Part shown: positions 18,354 to 28,640 of the stretch, one piece after another
How the letters are laid out: every line of letters starts with the position of its first letter
How positions within the stretch are numbered: the stretch's first letter is position 1
DNA from: Teredinibacter waterburyi
GTDB taxonomy: Bacteria; Pseudomonadota; Gammaproteobacteria; Pseudomonadales; Cellvibrionaceae
Assembly: GCF_001922985.1 (NCBI RefSeq)
Contig: NZ_MRUH01000010.1
Span: forward strand, 1-64,000
DNA: 64,000 nt
Direction of reading: 5' to 3'
Program-made: the position numbers and the translations under genes
Notes under the pieces: generated by a model
Told to the model about the DNA's origin: nothing
Databases searched by the model: none
The model's input: the letters and a program-made list of their open reading frames with translations, nothing else

Positions 18354-20833
18354 GTGATCCGGTAACGATATTAGTCGTGGATGACGATGATGCCACGCGT
18401 TTGATGATCGAAACCACACTAGAAAACGCCGGATTCAGTGCAATAGGTGCGAGTTGTTGTGCGGATGCACGAATCCTTTTCAAAAATAAAAATCCAGATT
18501 TAATCTTGCTTGATGTGCGTCTGCCAGACGGTAATGGCTTTGATTTGTGTCGAGAGTTTTTGGCTACTCGGCAATGCAATGAAATCCCCATAGCGATGGT
18601 CACTGGCTTAGATGATATCGACTCCATCAAGCAAGGCTATGATTCAGGAGCCACCGATTTTATTACTAAGCCCGTCAATTGGGGGGCACTGCCGTACCAT
18701 GTGCACTATTTATTACGAGCCAATCGCGCGTTAGCCGATCTCAGTTTAAGCGAGAGTAAAAACCGTGCGTTACTGTCTGGAATTCCAGATATGATCCTTA
18801 GGATTCATCGCGATGGTCGGGTGCTGGATGTTCAGGCGGGCAGCTATGCGTCTAATGTTGAGGCTTGGCGAATGCTTGGAGAAGACGGTAGTAGTGGTAG
18901 CGATAGTCTCGGGGAATTTCGCCTGCCGGAGGAGATTGTTGCCGCCACTGCAGCGGGTATCGCCAAGTGTTTTGATGTGTCTTCTATGCAGTATATTGAA
19001 TTCCAGTGGACGTGTGGTTCAGTCGCGGCGCATTTTTGGGAAGCGCGTATTTTGCCGCGTGATCGGGATGAAGTTTTGATGGTGTTGCGGGATATTACCC
19101 AGCGTAAATCTCAAGAAAGTCAGTTGCAGCTTTGGGCGAAAGTATTCGAAAGTAGCAATGAAGCCATATTTATCACCGATAGCCAGTTTAATATTATTTC
19201 AGTCAACCGCTCCTACGAAAAAATAATGGGGTTTGGTTTGGCGGAGGTGCTGGGTTTAAACAGCTTGCAAATGGGGGTGCGTTTGCATTCGCATAGCTTT
19301 TTACGTGAAATAAAAAGCGAGCTTATCGATAAAGGCTGCTGGCAAGGCGAGATTTCTAATCAGAGGAAGTCGGGTGGCGTTTTCCCCTGCTGGCTTTCGA
19401 TTACTCGGGTGTTAAATGACGCTCAAGAAGTTGAGCATTACATTGCCATTTTTAATGATATTACCGAGAGTAAAAATTCCCGAGAACAAATTGAATTTCT
19501 TGCGCATCACGATAGCCTTACGGGTTTACCTAATCGTTTAGTATTAAATGATCGGCTAGACGTCGCGATTACCGAGGCGAGACGACGAAATGAAAAAATC
19601 GGGGTGTTGTTTATTGATCTCGATCGCTTTAAAAATGTTAATGATTCGTTGGGGCACGGTGTTGGTGACGAAATACTGAAAGAGGCGGGCGCTCGTTTGT
19701 CTCGCACTGTTCGAGATAGCGATACGGTTTCACGCTTAGGTGGCGATGAATTTGTGGTGTTAATACCTAAGTTACAGAACGAAGGCCGTTTAGCCGATGT
19801 CACTATTAAGTTAAGCAAAGCGTTGCAGGAGCCTTACGATATAAATGGTATGGGGCTGCACATGACTCCAAGTATTGGAATCGCGGTTTACCCTGAAGAT
19901 GGTGATAACTCCGTCGCCCTAATCAAAAATGCCGACGCCGCCATGTATTTGGCTAAAGAGCGAGGCCGAAACAATTATCAATTTTACAAGCCGGCGTTAA
20001 ATGCCAAGACGCTTGATCGTTTGAAGCTTGAGTCCGACCTACGTGAATCAATCGAGCTAGAACAATTTGAATTGTTTTATCAGCCGCAGATTGCAGGAAA
20101 AACCGGTTTGTTGTGGGGCGCTGAAGCGCTAATTCGATGGCGTCATCCCGTACGTGGTTTGGTAAGCCCTGCAGAGTTTATTCCCCTCGCAGAAGAAACC
20201 GGTTTGATTGTCGCCCTCGGTGAGTGGGTTATTAAAGACGCGGCTCGACAAATACGCTATTGGCGAGATATCGGTTTTACAAATATGAGTGTAAGCGTGA
20301 ACCTTTCGGCACTGCAGTTTCGTCAGCTGGGGTTGGTAGAAACGGTGAAACAGATCTTGCGCGAAGCTGGGGTTCCTCCAAGTTCAATGGAAATCGAGCT
20401 CACCGAAAGTATGTTGATGGGCGATGTCGATACGGCAATTGCAACACTGCAGCAATTTCGAGCTTCGGGGTTTCGTATCGCGATTGACGATTTTGGTACG
20501 GGTTTCTCGTGTATGAATTACCTGCGTCACCTGCCCATCGATATTTTGAAGATCGACCAATCCTTTGTACGGGAAATGTTAACCGAGCCGGAATCTCGGG
20601 CGATTGTTCAATCAATTATTACCCTTGCCCACGCTCTAGGCAAAGAAACAATCGCCGAGGGGGTCGAAACGGCAGAAGAATATCAACTACTACTTGATGA
20701 GGACTGCCGTTTTATTCAGGGCTACTATGTTGCTAAGCCAATGCCAGCAGTGGAATTTACCCGCTGGTATACCGACTGGCATAGTCAAATTCACTTAAAT
20801 ATTAAGCATCATCGCCGCAATTTAATTATTTAA
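18350..20833 (+). CDS. Response regulator with PAS, GGDEF and EAL domains
   Basis: An 827-residue cytoplasmic protein: REC (1-125, Asp in [11 protein letters not shown]), two PAS-like domains (about 140-250 and 255-375), GGDEF and EAL. The cyclase site GGDEF is intact and preceded by an RDSD inhibitory site. The phosphodiesterase keeps EALIRW, ELTES, DDFGTGF and KIDQSF, so both activities are possible and phosphorylation may switch between them. The 4-base overlap with the hybrid kinase gene makes it the expected output of that phosphorelay. Together with the YfiR-like protein this is an envelope-signal to c-di-GMP pathway. Confidence 0.92.
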   Translation: MSDPVTILVVDDDDATRLMIETTLENAGFSAIGASCCADARILFKNKNPDLILLDVRLPDGNGFDLCREFLATRQCNEIPIAMVTGLDDIDSIKQGYDSGATDFITKPVNWGALPYHVHYLLRANRALADLSLSESKNRALLSGIPDMILRIHRDGRVLDVQAGSYASNVEAWRMLGEDGSSGSDSLGEFRLPEEIVAATAAGIAKCFDVSSMQYIEFQWTCGSVAAHFWEARILPRDRDEVLMVLRDITQRKSQESQLQLWAKVFESSNEAIFITDSQFNIISVNRSYEKIMGFGLAEVLGLNSLQMGVRLHSHSFLREIKSELIDKGCWQGEISNQRKSGGVFPCWLSITRVLNDAQEVEHYIAIFNDITESKNSREQIEFLAHHDSLTGLPNRLVLNDRLDVAITEARRRNEKIGVLFIDLDRFKNVNDSLGHGVGDEILKEAGARLSRTVRDSDTVSRLGGDEFVVLIPKLQNEGRLADVTIKLSKALQEPYDINGMGLHMTPSIGIAVYPEDGDNSVALIKNADAAMYLAKERGRNNYQFYKPALNAKTLDRLKLESDLRESIELEQFELFYQPQIAGKTGLLWGAEALIRWRHPVRGLVSPAEFIPLAEETGLIVALGEWVIKDAARQIRYWRDIGFTNMSVSVNLSALQFRQLGLVETVKQILREAGVPPSSMEIELTESMLMGDVDTAIATLQQFRASGFRIAIDDFGTGFSCMNYLRHLPIDILKIDQSFVREMLTEPESRAIVQSIITLAHALGKETIAEGVETAEEYQLLLDEDCRFIQGYYVAKPMPAVEFTRWYTDWHSQIHLNIKHHRRNLII

Positions 20834-20993
20834 ATCCGCCGCTTTAACGCGCGTCCCTGCATTGTCTAACCTAGTACTGCTCTGCCTAGCTTTTACCTTG
20901 AAAATGGGATTTGGCACGAATGTTTTCATCAATCACTAGTCGCTAAAATTATGCCTATACTCCTTCCATCAATACATTTTGTTGGAGTAGATG

Positions 20994-22616
20994 ATGTCTA
21001 ATTTAAGTTTGCGCGCGAAGATTATGCTGCTGGGAGTGGCTGGGGTAGCCCTAGTCGGGATTGTCGCGCTGTTAACTTTTGCTTCTTTAAACGCAAAAAT
21101 AGAGGGTTATCGGAGCCTAATGGCTCGCGAGGTGCACGTTGCTTTTTTGATAGATGATTCTGCGCTTAACTTTAAGCGACAGGTACAGGAATGGAAAAAT
21201 GTGCTTATTCGAGGGCATCAGCAGCGCGATTTGGATAAATATTGGGCGAAATTTGAAGAGCACCAGCAAAACCTGCAAGCCAGAGCGACGTCATTGTTGG
21301 CTATGGATCTGCCGGCGGAACCGCGCTCACTTATTCGTCGATTCAAAGATACCCATGCGGAGGTGTATCCCAAATACCAAGAGGCCAAGCGGACGTTTGT
21401 TAGCGGTGGTTTCGATTTTAAAGCGGCCGATAAAATTGTCCGCGGTTTAGACCGAGAGCCAACAGAGAGTCTTGAGCAGGCCTCGAATTTGTTGGATGAG
21501 CTAACGCGTGCCGAGGCTGAAAAACTATCAGCACAAACCCGAGTGGCGGTGCTGGTTGGTATGGGCGGCGTTATCTTTACCATGCTGGTAGTTGGTTTTG
21601 GCTCTTATTTGCTGGGCAAGCGCATGATCGCGGCGCCCGTGGCGATGATGATTGACGACTTAAAACGCTTGGCCACAGGCGATTTAGATTTTAGTGTGGC
21701 CTCTGTGGGGGAAGACGAGCTGGGTGAAATGGCGGCAGCGATTTCTTTATTGCAACGACAGTTGCGTGCGTCCACAGAAGAAATTTACACGCTGATGGAT
21801 GGTTTAAAGCGCACAGACGATGCGTTAACGCGAGTTTCCAGTGATATGCAGCGTGGTACTGAAACGCAATATTCCCGAACTGACCACGCGGCTTCAGCTA
21901 TGAATGAGATGAGCGCTACCGCAAAAGAGGTTGCCCAGCACGCTGCCGATGCCGCGGAGGCATCTTCCGACGTAGATCGAGCCGCGGTAGAGGGTGAGTC
22001 GGCCATGCGAAGTGCTATAGAAACCATGGGCGTGATGAAAGATCATATCTCCAGTACCACCGAGGTAATCTTCAGCCTGGAAAGGGACACCACGCAAGTG
22101 GGCAAGGTGTTAGATGTCATTCGCGGCATCGCGGAGCAAACTAACTTACTCGCACTCAACGCTGCAATTGAAGCCGCGCGTGCCGGCGAGCAAGGGCGTG
22201 GATTTGCGGTGGTTGCTGATGAGGTTCGAACCCTAGCGCAACGCACCCAAGAGTCCACGGCTGAGATTCACCAAATGATTGCTAGCGTGCAAAATGGTGC
22301 ACACGAGGCCGTGAAAGCCATTGAAACCGGTGGTGAGCAATCCGTTGATGGTATGTTAAAACTGAATCAAGCGGGTGAGATGCTGCAAGCGATTCGGTCC
22401 TCGGTTGATCGCATAACAGGGTTAAACCAGCTTATTGCATCGGCCGCGCTAGAGCAGGCTAACGTGTCGGATGATATTACCCGCAATATTAGCGATATCA
22501 CTGATATCGCTAATTTAACCGCCGATCAAGCGCGCGAGATCGCTCAGTCGGCTGAACAAATGCGCACTGCGCGAGTTGATTTAGAGCAGTTGGTCGCCAA
22601 GATCCATAAACGCTAG
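20994..22616 (+). CDS. Methyl-accepting chemotaxis protein
   Basis: A 540-residue chemoreceptor. TM1 is at about 9-30, a mostly helical periplasmic region (four-helix-bundle-like) spans about 31-180, TM2 is at about 182-208, then HAMP and a signalling domain with the conserved tip [21 protein letters not shown]. The ligand is not predictable. Two ATGs are adjacent (20991 and 20994); GGAG at 20984-20987 is better spaced for the second. A TATACT box lies at 20956-20961. No che genes are nearby, so it must feed an array encoded elsewhere. Confidence 0.93.
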   Translation: MSNLSLRAKIMLLGVAGVALVGIVALLTFASLNAKIEGYRSLMAREVHVAFLIDDSALNFKRQVQEWKNVLIRGHQQRDLDKYWAKFEEHQQNLQARATSLLAMDLPAEPRSLIRRFKDTHAEVYPKYQEAKRTFVSGGFDFKAADKIVRGLDREPTESLEQASNLLDELTRAEAEKLSAQTRVAVLVGMGGVIFTMLVVGFGSYLLGKRMIAAPVAMMIDDLKRLATGDLDFSVASVGEDELGEMAAAISLLQRQLRASTEEIYTLMDGLKRTDDALTRVSSDMQRGTETQYSRTDHAASAMNEMSATAKEVAQHAADAAEASSDVDRAAVEGESAMRSAIETMGVMKDHISSTTEVIFSLERDTTQVGKVLDVIRGIAEQTNLLALNAAIEAARAGEQGRGFAVVADEVRTLAQRTQESTAEIHQMIASVQNGAHEAVKAIETGGEQSVDGMLKLNQAGEMLQAIRSSVDRITGLNQLIASAALEQANVSDDITRNISDITDIANLTADQAREIAQSAEQMRTARVDLEQLVAKIHKR

Positions 22617-22747
22617 CACATCTATTTCACGATCCGATTCCGCGCGCCGTATTCCGTGTTAATCTTTTTGATTACACGCAATGCGGCTCTTCGGTAGATC
22701 GTCGTATACTCAAACCTCTCTTCTCAAACACATACAGCGGCAGTCTT

Positions 22748-24844
22748 ATGAAGCCCACTAGCTCTACATCTACGCCCTCATTTCATGCTCATCACTCTCC
22801 AATGGGGGCGCACGCCTCTTTTACCTGCGGCGCATTTGGCGCGAAAGGGGGAATGGGAATTGAGTTGCCAGGCCCTTACCCAGGCGATATTAACGTGGGG
22901 TTTTTCGACGCAGATCGAACGCTACATTTGTTGCCTTTGTTCGAAGGCAGTGACGGCTCTGAGTCGGAACGCTATGTTGAAGGTAAAGAGGGGACTAAAG
23001 GCAAGCTGCAGGTTATTCAACAGCTGCAGCGAGGCTATGGCTGGGCGAGCGATTGCTTCCGCTCGGAATGTGTCGACTTTGAAATTGTAACGCCGTTTTT
23101 TTCGTTGCCCGATCCTACATCGGCACAGCCAGCGGAGCTGGCCTTTGCTAGCTGCCCGGTTATTCATGTCAATGTTCATTTTCGCAACTCAACAAACTCA
23201 CCCATCACTGGGTTGTTTGCGCTGGGCATCGACCATCGTTGGAGTAGCTTGGGGCAGAGTACCGCAGGCGAAATGGTTGGCGCCTGCAGTCAGGAGCGTA
23301 TCGGTTTTGCCAGTGCTACCGAAGGTGCGAACGCGTTTATTGATTTTGATACCGTGTCGGCGATGAACCGTCAGCATCAAACGCCCGAGTTTCTGCTGGG
23401 CCCTACCGCCGGTTTAAGCATTGAAATTGGGCCAGGCGAGTCGAAAACCTTGAGCATTGTATTGGGCTTCTACCGTCAAGGGGTGGCTACCTACAATCGC
23501 GCCATGGGCTATTACTACGGCCAGCACTTTGGCTCCTTGATACAGGCGCTGCAATTCGGTTTGGCACATCGAGATCGCTATCTCCAATTGGCCGAGACTC
23601 GCGATCGCGAATTGGCCGCGAGTGGTCTATCGGCAGAGCAGCAGTTTTTAGTTGCTCATGCGACCCGCGGTTACTACGCGTCTACCCAGTGGTTGTGGGA
23701 TGGAACGCAGTCGGTATGGGTGGTGAACGAAGGTGAATATTTAATGATGAACACCTTCGATTTGACCGTCGATATGCTGTTTATGGAGATGCGCTTTAAC
23801 CCTTGGACCGTGCGCAATGAGCTCGAGCAATTTGTGGCTCGCTATGCATTTTATGACCAGGTGTTTGACCCCGCAGCCCCGACCAAACTTTACCCCGGTG
23901 GAATCTCGTTTACCCATGACATGGGCGTAATGAACCACTGGAGCCCAGCGGGGCAGAGCGCTTACGAAGTTTCCGGCTTAGATCGCGCCTGCTTTTCACA
24001 TATGACCTGCGAGCAGCTAACCAACTGGGTGCTGTGTGCCGGCGTGTATATTGCGCAAACCAATGACGCTGATTTTCTGCAGCGCTACGAGCGTATTTTG
24101 CAGGACTGTTTTACCTCCTTGCTGAATAGAGATCATCCAGAGGCGGATCAGCGCAATGGTTTGATGGGGTTTGAATCTGCTCGTACCCTCGGTGGCGGTG
24201 AAATTACTACCTACGACTCACTTGATCATTCCCTCGGGCAGGCTCGCAACAACATTTATCTTGGGGGCAAAATATGGGCTAGCCATGTGGTACTTCATCA
24301 TCTGTTTAGCTTGATCGATAGCGATGATCTGGCCGATCAAGCAAAGCAAGCCGCACGGCGTTCTGCCGCGACTTTAACCGCAGGCTTTGATCCACAATTA
24401 GGCTATATCCCAGCGGTACTAGACGGCGAAAATCGCAGTGCCATTATTCCGGCAATCGAAGCATTGGTTTACCCATATGTCATGGGGCTAGAAGATGCGG
24501 TGTCGGAAGCAGGGGATTATGGCGACTATATACGGGTATTGAAGCAGCACCTCACCACAATTCTGGATGACGGCCTGTGTCTATATGAGGATGGTGGGTG
24601 GCAGCTGTCGTCTTCCGCGGATAACTCCTGGGCATCGAAAATAGGTCTGTGTCAGTTTGTCGCACGGAAAGTGTTGGGCTTCAATTTTGGCGAGGCGCAA
24701 GCCCGTGCCGATCGCGCTCATGTGCGTTGGCAGCAACTGGGCGCGCCGTTGTCCGCGTGTTCCGATCAATTCCGTTCTGGCGTGGCACATGGCAGTTTGT
24801 ACTACCCTCGTGTGATTACCAATATCTTGTGGTTAACCGAGTAG
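22748..24844 (+). CDS. GH52 beta-xylosidase, cytoplasmic
   Basis: A 698-residue enzyme matching GH52 in length and motifs. The N-terminus FHAHHSPMGAHASFTCG is characteristic. Glu328 in VVNEGEY, followed by MMNTFDLTVD, aligns with the retaining nucleophile known from Geobacillus XynB2, and the acid/base aspartate lies in TTYDSLDHSLGQARNN (Asp490 or Asp493). There is no signal peptide, so it should release xylose from short xylo-oligosaccharides inside the cell. The next gene on the same strand is a sugar symporter, which supports this. GH52 is, as I recall, a small family known mainly from Firmicutes; base composition here does not obviously differ from the neighbours. Confidence 0.9.
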   Translation: MKPTSSTSTPSFHAHHSPMGAHASFTCGAFGAKGGMGIELPGPYPGDINVGFFDADRTLHLLPLFEGSDGSESERYVEGKEGTKGKLQVIQQLQRGYGWASDCFRSECVDFEIVTPFFSLPDPTSAQPAELAFASCPVIHVNVHFRNSTNSPITGLFALGIDHRWSSLGQSTAGEMVGACSQERIGFASATEGANAFIDFDTVSAMNRQHQTPEFLLGPTAGLSIEIGPGESKTLSIVLGFYRQGVATYNRAMGYYYGQHFGSLIQALQFGLAHRDRYLQLAETRDRELAASGLSAEQQFLVAHATRGYYASTQWLWDGTQSVWVVNEGEYLMMNTFDLTVDMLFMEMRFNPWTVRNELEQFVARYAFYDQVFDPAAPTKLYPGGISFTHDMGVMNHWSPAGQSAYEVSGLDRACFSHMTCEQLTNWVLCAGVYIAQTNDADFLQRYERILQDCFTSLLNRDHPEADQRNGLMGFESARTLGGGEITTYDSLDHSLGQARNNIYLGGKIWASHVVLHHLFSLIDSDDLADQAKQAARRSAATLTAGFDPQLGYIPAVLDGENRSAIIPAIEALVYPYVMGLEDAVSEAGDYGDYIRVLKQHLTTILDDGLCLYEDGGWQLSSSADNSWASKIGLCQFVARKVLGFNFGEAQARADRAHVRWQQLGAPLSACSDQFRSGVAHGSLYYPRVITNILWLTE

Positions 24845-25231
24845 CTCGTATGTTGAGGCTAGCCGACTAGCTACACCAAGCCGTTCGACGGTACTCCATC
24901 TGCTCGGTCTCATATCCTCTGGTACTTCTTATCCAGTGATACTAGTTCTTGATCTACGGTCAACCCTAGCGTTTGCGTTACTAGCGCCCTCGGTAGCGGT
25001 GTTTATCTTTCCTTTATGGCGTTTAGCCATACCAAAGTAGCATTGAGAAGTTTTAGCTTGTGGTGCAAACTCGCTGCTGCTAGTTGGGGGGCGCGTCGTG
25101 GGCGGGGGGTCGCTCTGCGTACTTAAAAAATGTCATTACCTAACCTATGCAAAGACCTGAGCCCAGCTGTGTAGCTTGCTACAAGCGGTTGGGTTTACTT
25201 ACTAATTACAATAATGAAAATTGAGGTTTTT
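24845..25231. other. Gap between the GH52 and symporter genes
   Basis: About 390 bases without a supported gene. The length suggests that the symporter has its own promoter, but I cannot place it. The sequence contains a short G-rich stretch (25085-25110) and no clear hairpin terminator. Confidence 0.3.
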
Positions 25232-26776
25232 ATGTCGCCGAATCCACATCGGCTGCCCTTCTACGAGAAGGTCGGCTACTCACTTGGGGACGCCGCCGCG
25301 AACTTTGTTTGGCGTGGTGCGCTGGCTTATTTAGCTATTTTCTATACCGATACCTTTGGTTTGACTGCCGCCCATGCCGCCTTGCTGATTTTGCTGGTGC
25401 GCCTGTCGGATGGTATTACCGATATTATTATGGGCATGGTTGCCGACCGCACGGACACGCGCTGGGGTAAGTTTCGGCCATGGGTATTGTGGTCGGCGCC
25501 TGCGCTGGGTTTGTTTATGGTGCTGTGTTTCTCCACGCCCGATATGAGCTATACCAACAAACTCATTTATGCCTACATTACCTATATCGGCTTAACTCTG
25601 GCCTATACGGTTAACAATGTCCCCTATTCGGCGCTAATGGGTGTTATGACACCTAGCGTTAATGAGCGCGCTGTGTTGTCTGGCTATCGTTTTGCTGGCG
25701 CCTTTGGTGGCGGCTTGCTGGTGTCTGGGTTTACGCTTACTTTGGTGAAGTACTTTGGGCAGGGCAATGATCAGGCTGGCTATCAATACACCATGTATCT
25801 GTTCGCCGCATTGTTGGTCATCTTCTGCATGATTACCTACTACACCACCAAAGAACGGGTAAAACCGCCGGCGATGCAAGAGGGGTCGCTGAAGCAAGAT
25901 TTGAAAGATCTTAGCGTTAACCTACCGGCTATCCTGCTGCCGCTACTGTCCATTACCGTGTTTTTCTACTATCGGGAATGGAAGTCTGGATTGTTCTTTG
26001 TATGCGGTATGACGGTGACCTATTTGGCGATACGTTGGTTACTTAAGCGTCCGGCCGAGGCTTTGTCGAATACCCAGCGCGATTTGGTCGACCTTATCAC
26101 CAATAAGCCTTGGGTGGTGTTACTGGCGGTTGGCTTCTTATTTATGATGTTTAACGGCATTCGTTACGGGGTTATTGCTTACTATTTCAAGTATTACGCG
26201 CAAAACGAACTGATGACGCAGATGTTTTTTATGGCGCTGTTGGTGGTGTCAATGTTTACTGCGGCAGTGACTGGTTATATCACTGAGTTTATTAGCAAGA
26301 AAAACCTGTTTATCTTGTCGATGCTACTCGGTGCTGGTTTTAACAGCGTGATTTACTTTCTAGGGCCAGATCAGATCACGCTAGTGTTTGTGTTTGGTTG
26401 TATCGGGGAAATTTTTGCCGCGATTATGCCGGTGCTGTTCTTCAGTATGCTGGGTGACGCTGCGGATTATTCTGAATACAAAAATCATCGCCGCGCTACT
26501 GGTTTAATCTATTCTGCAGGAACCTTCATCAATAAAACCGGAGGCGGTTTTGCTGGTGCGTTGGTGTTGATCGTACTTGCCGGCTTCGGTTATAACTCTG
26601 CCGATGAGCAAACCATTGCGGGGTCGCTAGAAGGTATTAAATTGCTAATGAGCTTTATCCCAGCCGGCTTTGCGTTACTGGGTATGGCTGTTTTGACGAT
26701 TTACCCGTTGGACGCGAAACGTATGCAGGTTATCGAAACTGAATTACAGCGTCGCCGTGCCGTCGAGGCCAGCTAA
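25232..26776 (+). CDS. GPH-family sugar:cation symporter (probable xyloside/oligosaccharide importer)
   Basis: A 514-residue inner-membrane protein with about 12 hydrophobic helices. FYEKVGYSLGDAAANFVWRG, the DGITDIIMGMVADRTDTRWGKFRPW loop and LGDAADYSEYKNHRRATGL are signatures of the glycoside-pentoside-hexuronide symporter family (MelB/XynP/XylP-like). Beside GH52 it most likely imports xylo-oligosaccharides with a cation. Start chosen at 25232 because GAGG sits 5 bases upstream; an in-frame ATG at 25214 lacks a ribosome site. Substrate is inferred from the neighbour. Confidence 0.88.
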   Translation: MSPNPHRLPFYEKVGYSLGDAAANFVWRGALAYLAIFYTDTFGLTAAHAALLILLVRLSDGITDIIMGMVADRTDTRWGKFRPWVLWSAPALGLFMVLCFSTPDMSYTNKLIYAYITYIGLTLAYTVNNVPYSALMGVMTPSVNERAVLSGYRFAGAFGGGLLVSGFTLTLVKYFGQGNDQAGYQYTMYLFAALLVIFCMITYYTTKERVKPPAMQEGSLKQDLKDLSVNLPAILLPLLSITVFFYYREWKSGLFFVCGMTVTYLAIRWLLKRPAEALSNTQRDLVDLITNKPWVVLLAVGFLFMMFNGIRYGVIAYYFKYYAQNELMTQMFFMALLVVSMFTAAVTGYITEFISKKNLFILSMLLGAGFNSVIYFLGPDQITLVFVFGCIGEIFAAIMPVLFFSMLGDAADYSEYKNHRRATGLIYSAGTFINKTGGGFAGALVLIVLAGFGYNSADEQTIAGSLEGIKLLMSFIPAGFALLGMAVLTIYPLDAKRMQVIETELQRRRAVEAS

Positions 26777-26920
26777 TCGGTAGTTGCTTCACCCTAGTAC
26801 CGCTAGACGCTTTGTAACAAAGGTCGATAGCGGTAACTATCAAAACACTCCGGCCAATTGAGCTTCTGTTTAGGTTCATTCGGCGGAGTCGTTCCAAGCT
26901 TCCTAAGTAAAACTCAAAGC

Positions 26921-26947
26921 AAAAAAAAGGCGGACAATGTCCGCCTT
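26921..26947 (-). terminator. Strong intrinsic terminator (minus strand)
   Basis: Perfect 9-base arms AAGGCGGAC / GTCCGCCTT around a 3-base loop (26927-26947), followed on the minus strand by eight T residues (26921-26928 read as A on plus). It is about 280 bases past the stop of the minus-strand cyclase gene, so it more likely ends a separate small RNA. It could also mark the end of a long cyclase 3' UTR. Confidence 0.85.
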
Positions 26948-27088
26948 GAACACCCAGCCGAAGCTGAGTAATCGCTGAAAACCTTCATAAGACAATCACT
27001 AGGATAATAGTGAGTAATCAACATGCTTCACTCGTCTGCTGACCGGCTTAGGCCTAGTGCCAGTGAACTGCTATCTCGCTAATGGAGC
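26921..27088 (-). ncRNA. Candidate small RNA of about 165 nt
   Basis: On the minus strand a TTGACA (27114-27119) and a TATTAA (27093-27098) form a plausible promoter, although the 15-base spacer is short unless the -10 is read one or two bases later. Downstream come three stems: CACTA/TAGTG at 26997-27012, a CUCAGC-UUCG-GCUGGG stable tetraloop hairpin at 26953-26968, and the strong terminator with its U-tract at 26921-26947. I see no good coding sequence in it: an ATG-led frame runs straight through the terminator. It matches no RNA family I can name, and GGA motifs typical of RsmY/Z are not repeated. Confidence 0.45.
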
Positions 27089-27227
27089 CACTTTAATAGC
27101 TCTGCTGCCATATTGTCAAGTTAACTATAAGCATATTGTCACCAAAACTATAACTGGCGATTACTTTTAGTGAAATAACGTGCTTGAGGGGGCGGGAGGC
27201 TGGCACCTGCTACCGGTAAAGGGCTGG

Positions 27228-28505
27228 CTATGCCTTATCAGCTAGGATGACGCAGTTTCTACCACCGCGTTTGGCTTGATAAAGGGCTTTGTCGGCACGC
27301 TTGAATGCACTATTAAACTTTTCGTTACCGGTAATCATCGCCACACCGATGGAGACGGTAATTTTTAACGGCCGCTGCGGCTCCATCGTTTCTGCGTGAA
27401 TTTTTAAGCGTATTTTTTCTGCCACGGCAAGCGCCGTACCGGTGTCGGTTGTTTTAAGCATGATCACGAATTCCTCTCCGCCCCATCGGGCAAAAAAGTC
27501 GTCGGCGCGCACAGACTCGCTCACAAGGCTCGCAAACTGAGACAGTATTCTATCGCCAGCATCGTGGCCGCGTTGATCGTTAACCCGCTTGAAGTGGTCG
27601 ATATCCAAGATCATGAGCACGTAACCTTTGAGGTTACCTTGCCTTTCTATGATGCCTTCAAGGTGTATATCGAGCCCGGAACGGTTGGCAATGTGAGTCA
27701 GTAGGTCGGTATGAGAAAGTTCGCGAAATTTGTCGGTTTCTGCTTGAAGGGCTTCTAGGTTGGCGGAGTCTCTACGGGCGCGACGATAAAGGAGGATAAG
27801 ACGTGTTGCTACCTCCCACGCCAATACCAGCATCCACGACAAAATGACGTATAAGTAGAGCGTCTCCTGCTTGATCCAGTCGCCGGTCATGACGAGGCTG
27901 GATAATTGGTATTGATGAGTACCATATTGGATCGGTGGAGCCTGATCTATACCAATGGCAATAACGGCATTAAATTCCGGCTGAGACAGATTACGAGGGA
28001 TGTCGTACTGGTCTTTCCACCAGTCTGCAACCGAAAACTCAGAGAGCTGGATCTCTGTTTCCTGTTCGATATCGCTGGTTCGAATAACGATCGATTCAAA
28101 CTTGGCTTCTTCAATGTCCCCGGAGGGGTTGTAGGCGGGATTTGAATTGCGTAAATAAACCCGAATTTTTTGCGCACCGCCGGTATAACGCAGCTTAATT
28201 TTTAATGCATCGTAGCTGGAAAGATCCATTGTTTTATAGGGTCGCTCAGATAAAACGATAGAAAAACCACACACCGGGTAGGTCTCACTTTCGCGGAGTA
28301 TACATTGCCACCTATAGTTTTCTGCGTCGATCCACTCAACGCTACTCTTGCCGCCGGCTCCTTCATCGGTGAAGAGTTCGAAGATGCTCGCCTTTGCCGG
28401 GTGTAATACCAGCTTCTTTTTTGGCAAGAATGCATGACCTGCTATCGCGAAGATCGTGAACGCCAACACAAATAGCCTTAGGAAGTTTATAAATTTTATG
28501 TTCAT
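27228..28505 (-). CDS. Membrane diguanylate cyclase with unnamed periplasmic sensor domain (DGC1)
   Basis: A 425-residue inner-membrane protein: TM1 about 8-26, periplasmic domain about 27-215, TM2 about 217-240, a short coiled linker and a C-terminal GGDEF domain. The active site is GGEEF with an RADD inhibitory site, so it should make c-di-GMP with product inhibition. The periplasmic domain is shared with the genes at 34705, 36520 and 62615: WxC-x10-C, a YDALKIKLRYTG strand, RVYLRNSNPAY and SEFSVADWW. It looks like a jelly-roll carbohydrate-binding fold (inference). It diverges from solute-binding-like paralogue 2 across 319 bases. Confidence 0.88.
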   Translation of the reverse strand: MNIKFINFLRLFVLAFTIFAIAGHAFLPKKKLVLHPAKASIFELFTDEGAGGKSSVEWIDAENYRWQCILRESETYPVCGFSIVLSERPYKTMDLSSYDALKIKLRYTGGAQKIRVYLRNSNPAYNPSGDIEEAKFESIVIRTSDIEQETEIQLSEFSVADWWKDQYDIPRNLSQPEFNAVIAIGIDQAPPIQYGTHQYQLSSLVMTGDWIKQETLYLYVILSWMLVLAWEVATRLILLYRRARRDSANLEALQAETDKFRELSHTDLLTHIANRSGLDIHLEGIIERQGNLKGYVLMILDIDHFKRVNDQRGHDAGDRILSQFASLVSESVRADDFFARWGGEEFVIMLKTTDTGTALAVAEKIRLKIHAETMEPQRPLKITVSIGVAMITGNEKFNSAFKRADKALYQAKRGGRNCVILADKA

Positions 28506-28640
28506 CTTTAATCAATAAAATGGGTTATAAGGCCTGCGAAAGGAATCGAACGACGGTTACAGCTTAAGACTAGCAAATTTATAGCAACTTGCTGAGGAAT
28601 TAGTAGGGCAGAACGGGTGTGAGCTAACTAGACTATTGGT

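Noticed and set aside
26921-27020. A short reading frame starting MLITHYYPSD inside the candidate small RNA
   Set aside because: It has no ribosome site and would read through the terminator hairpin and its T-run.
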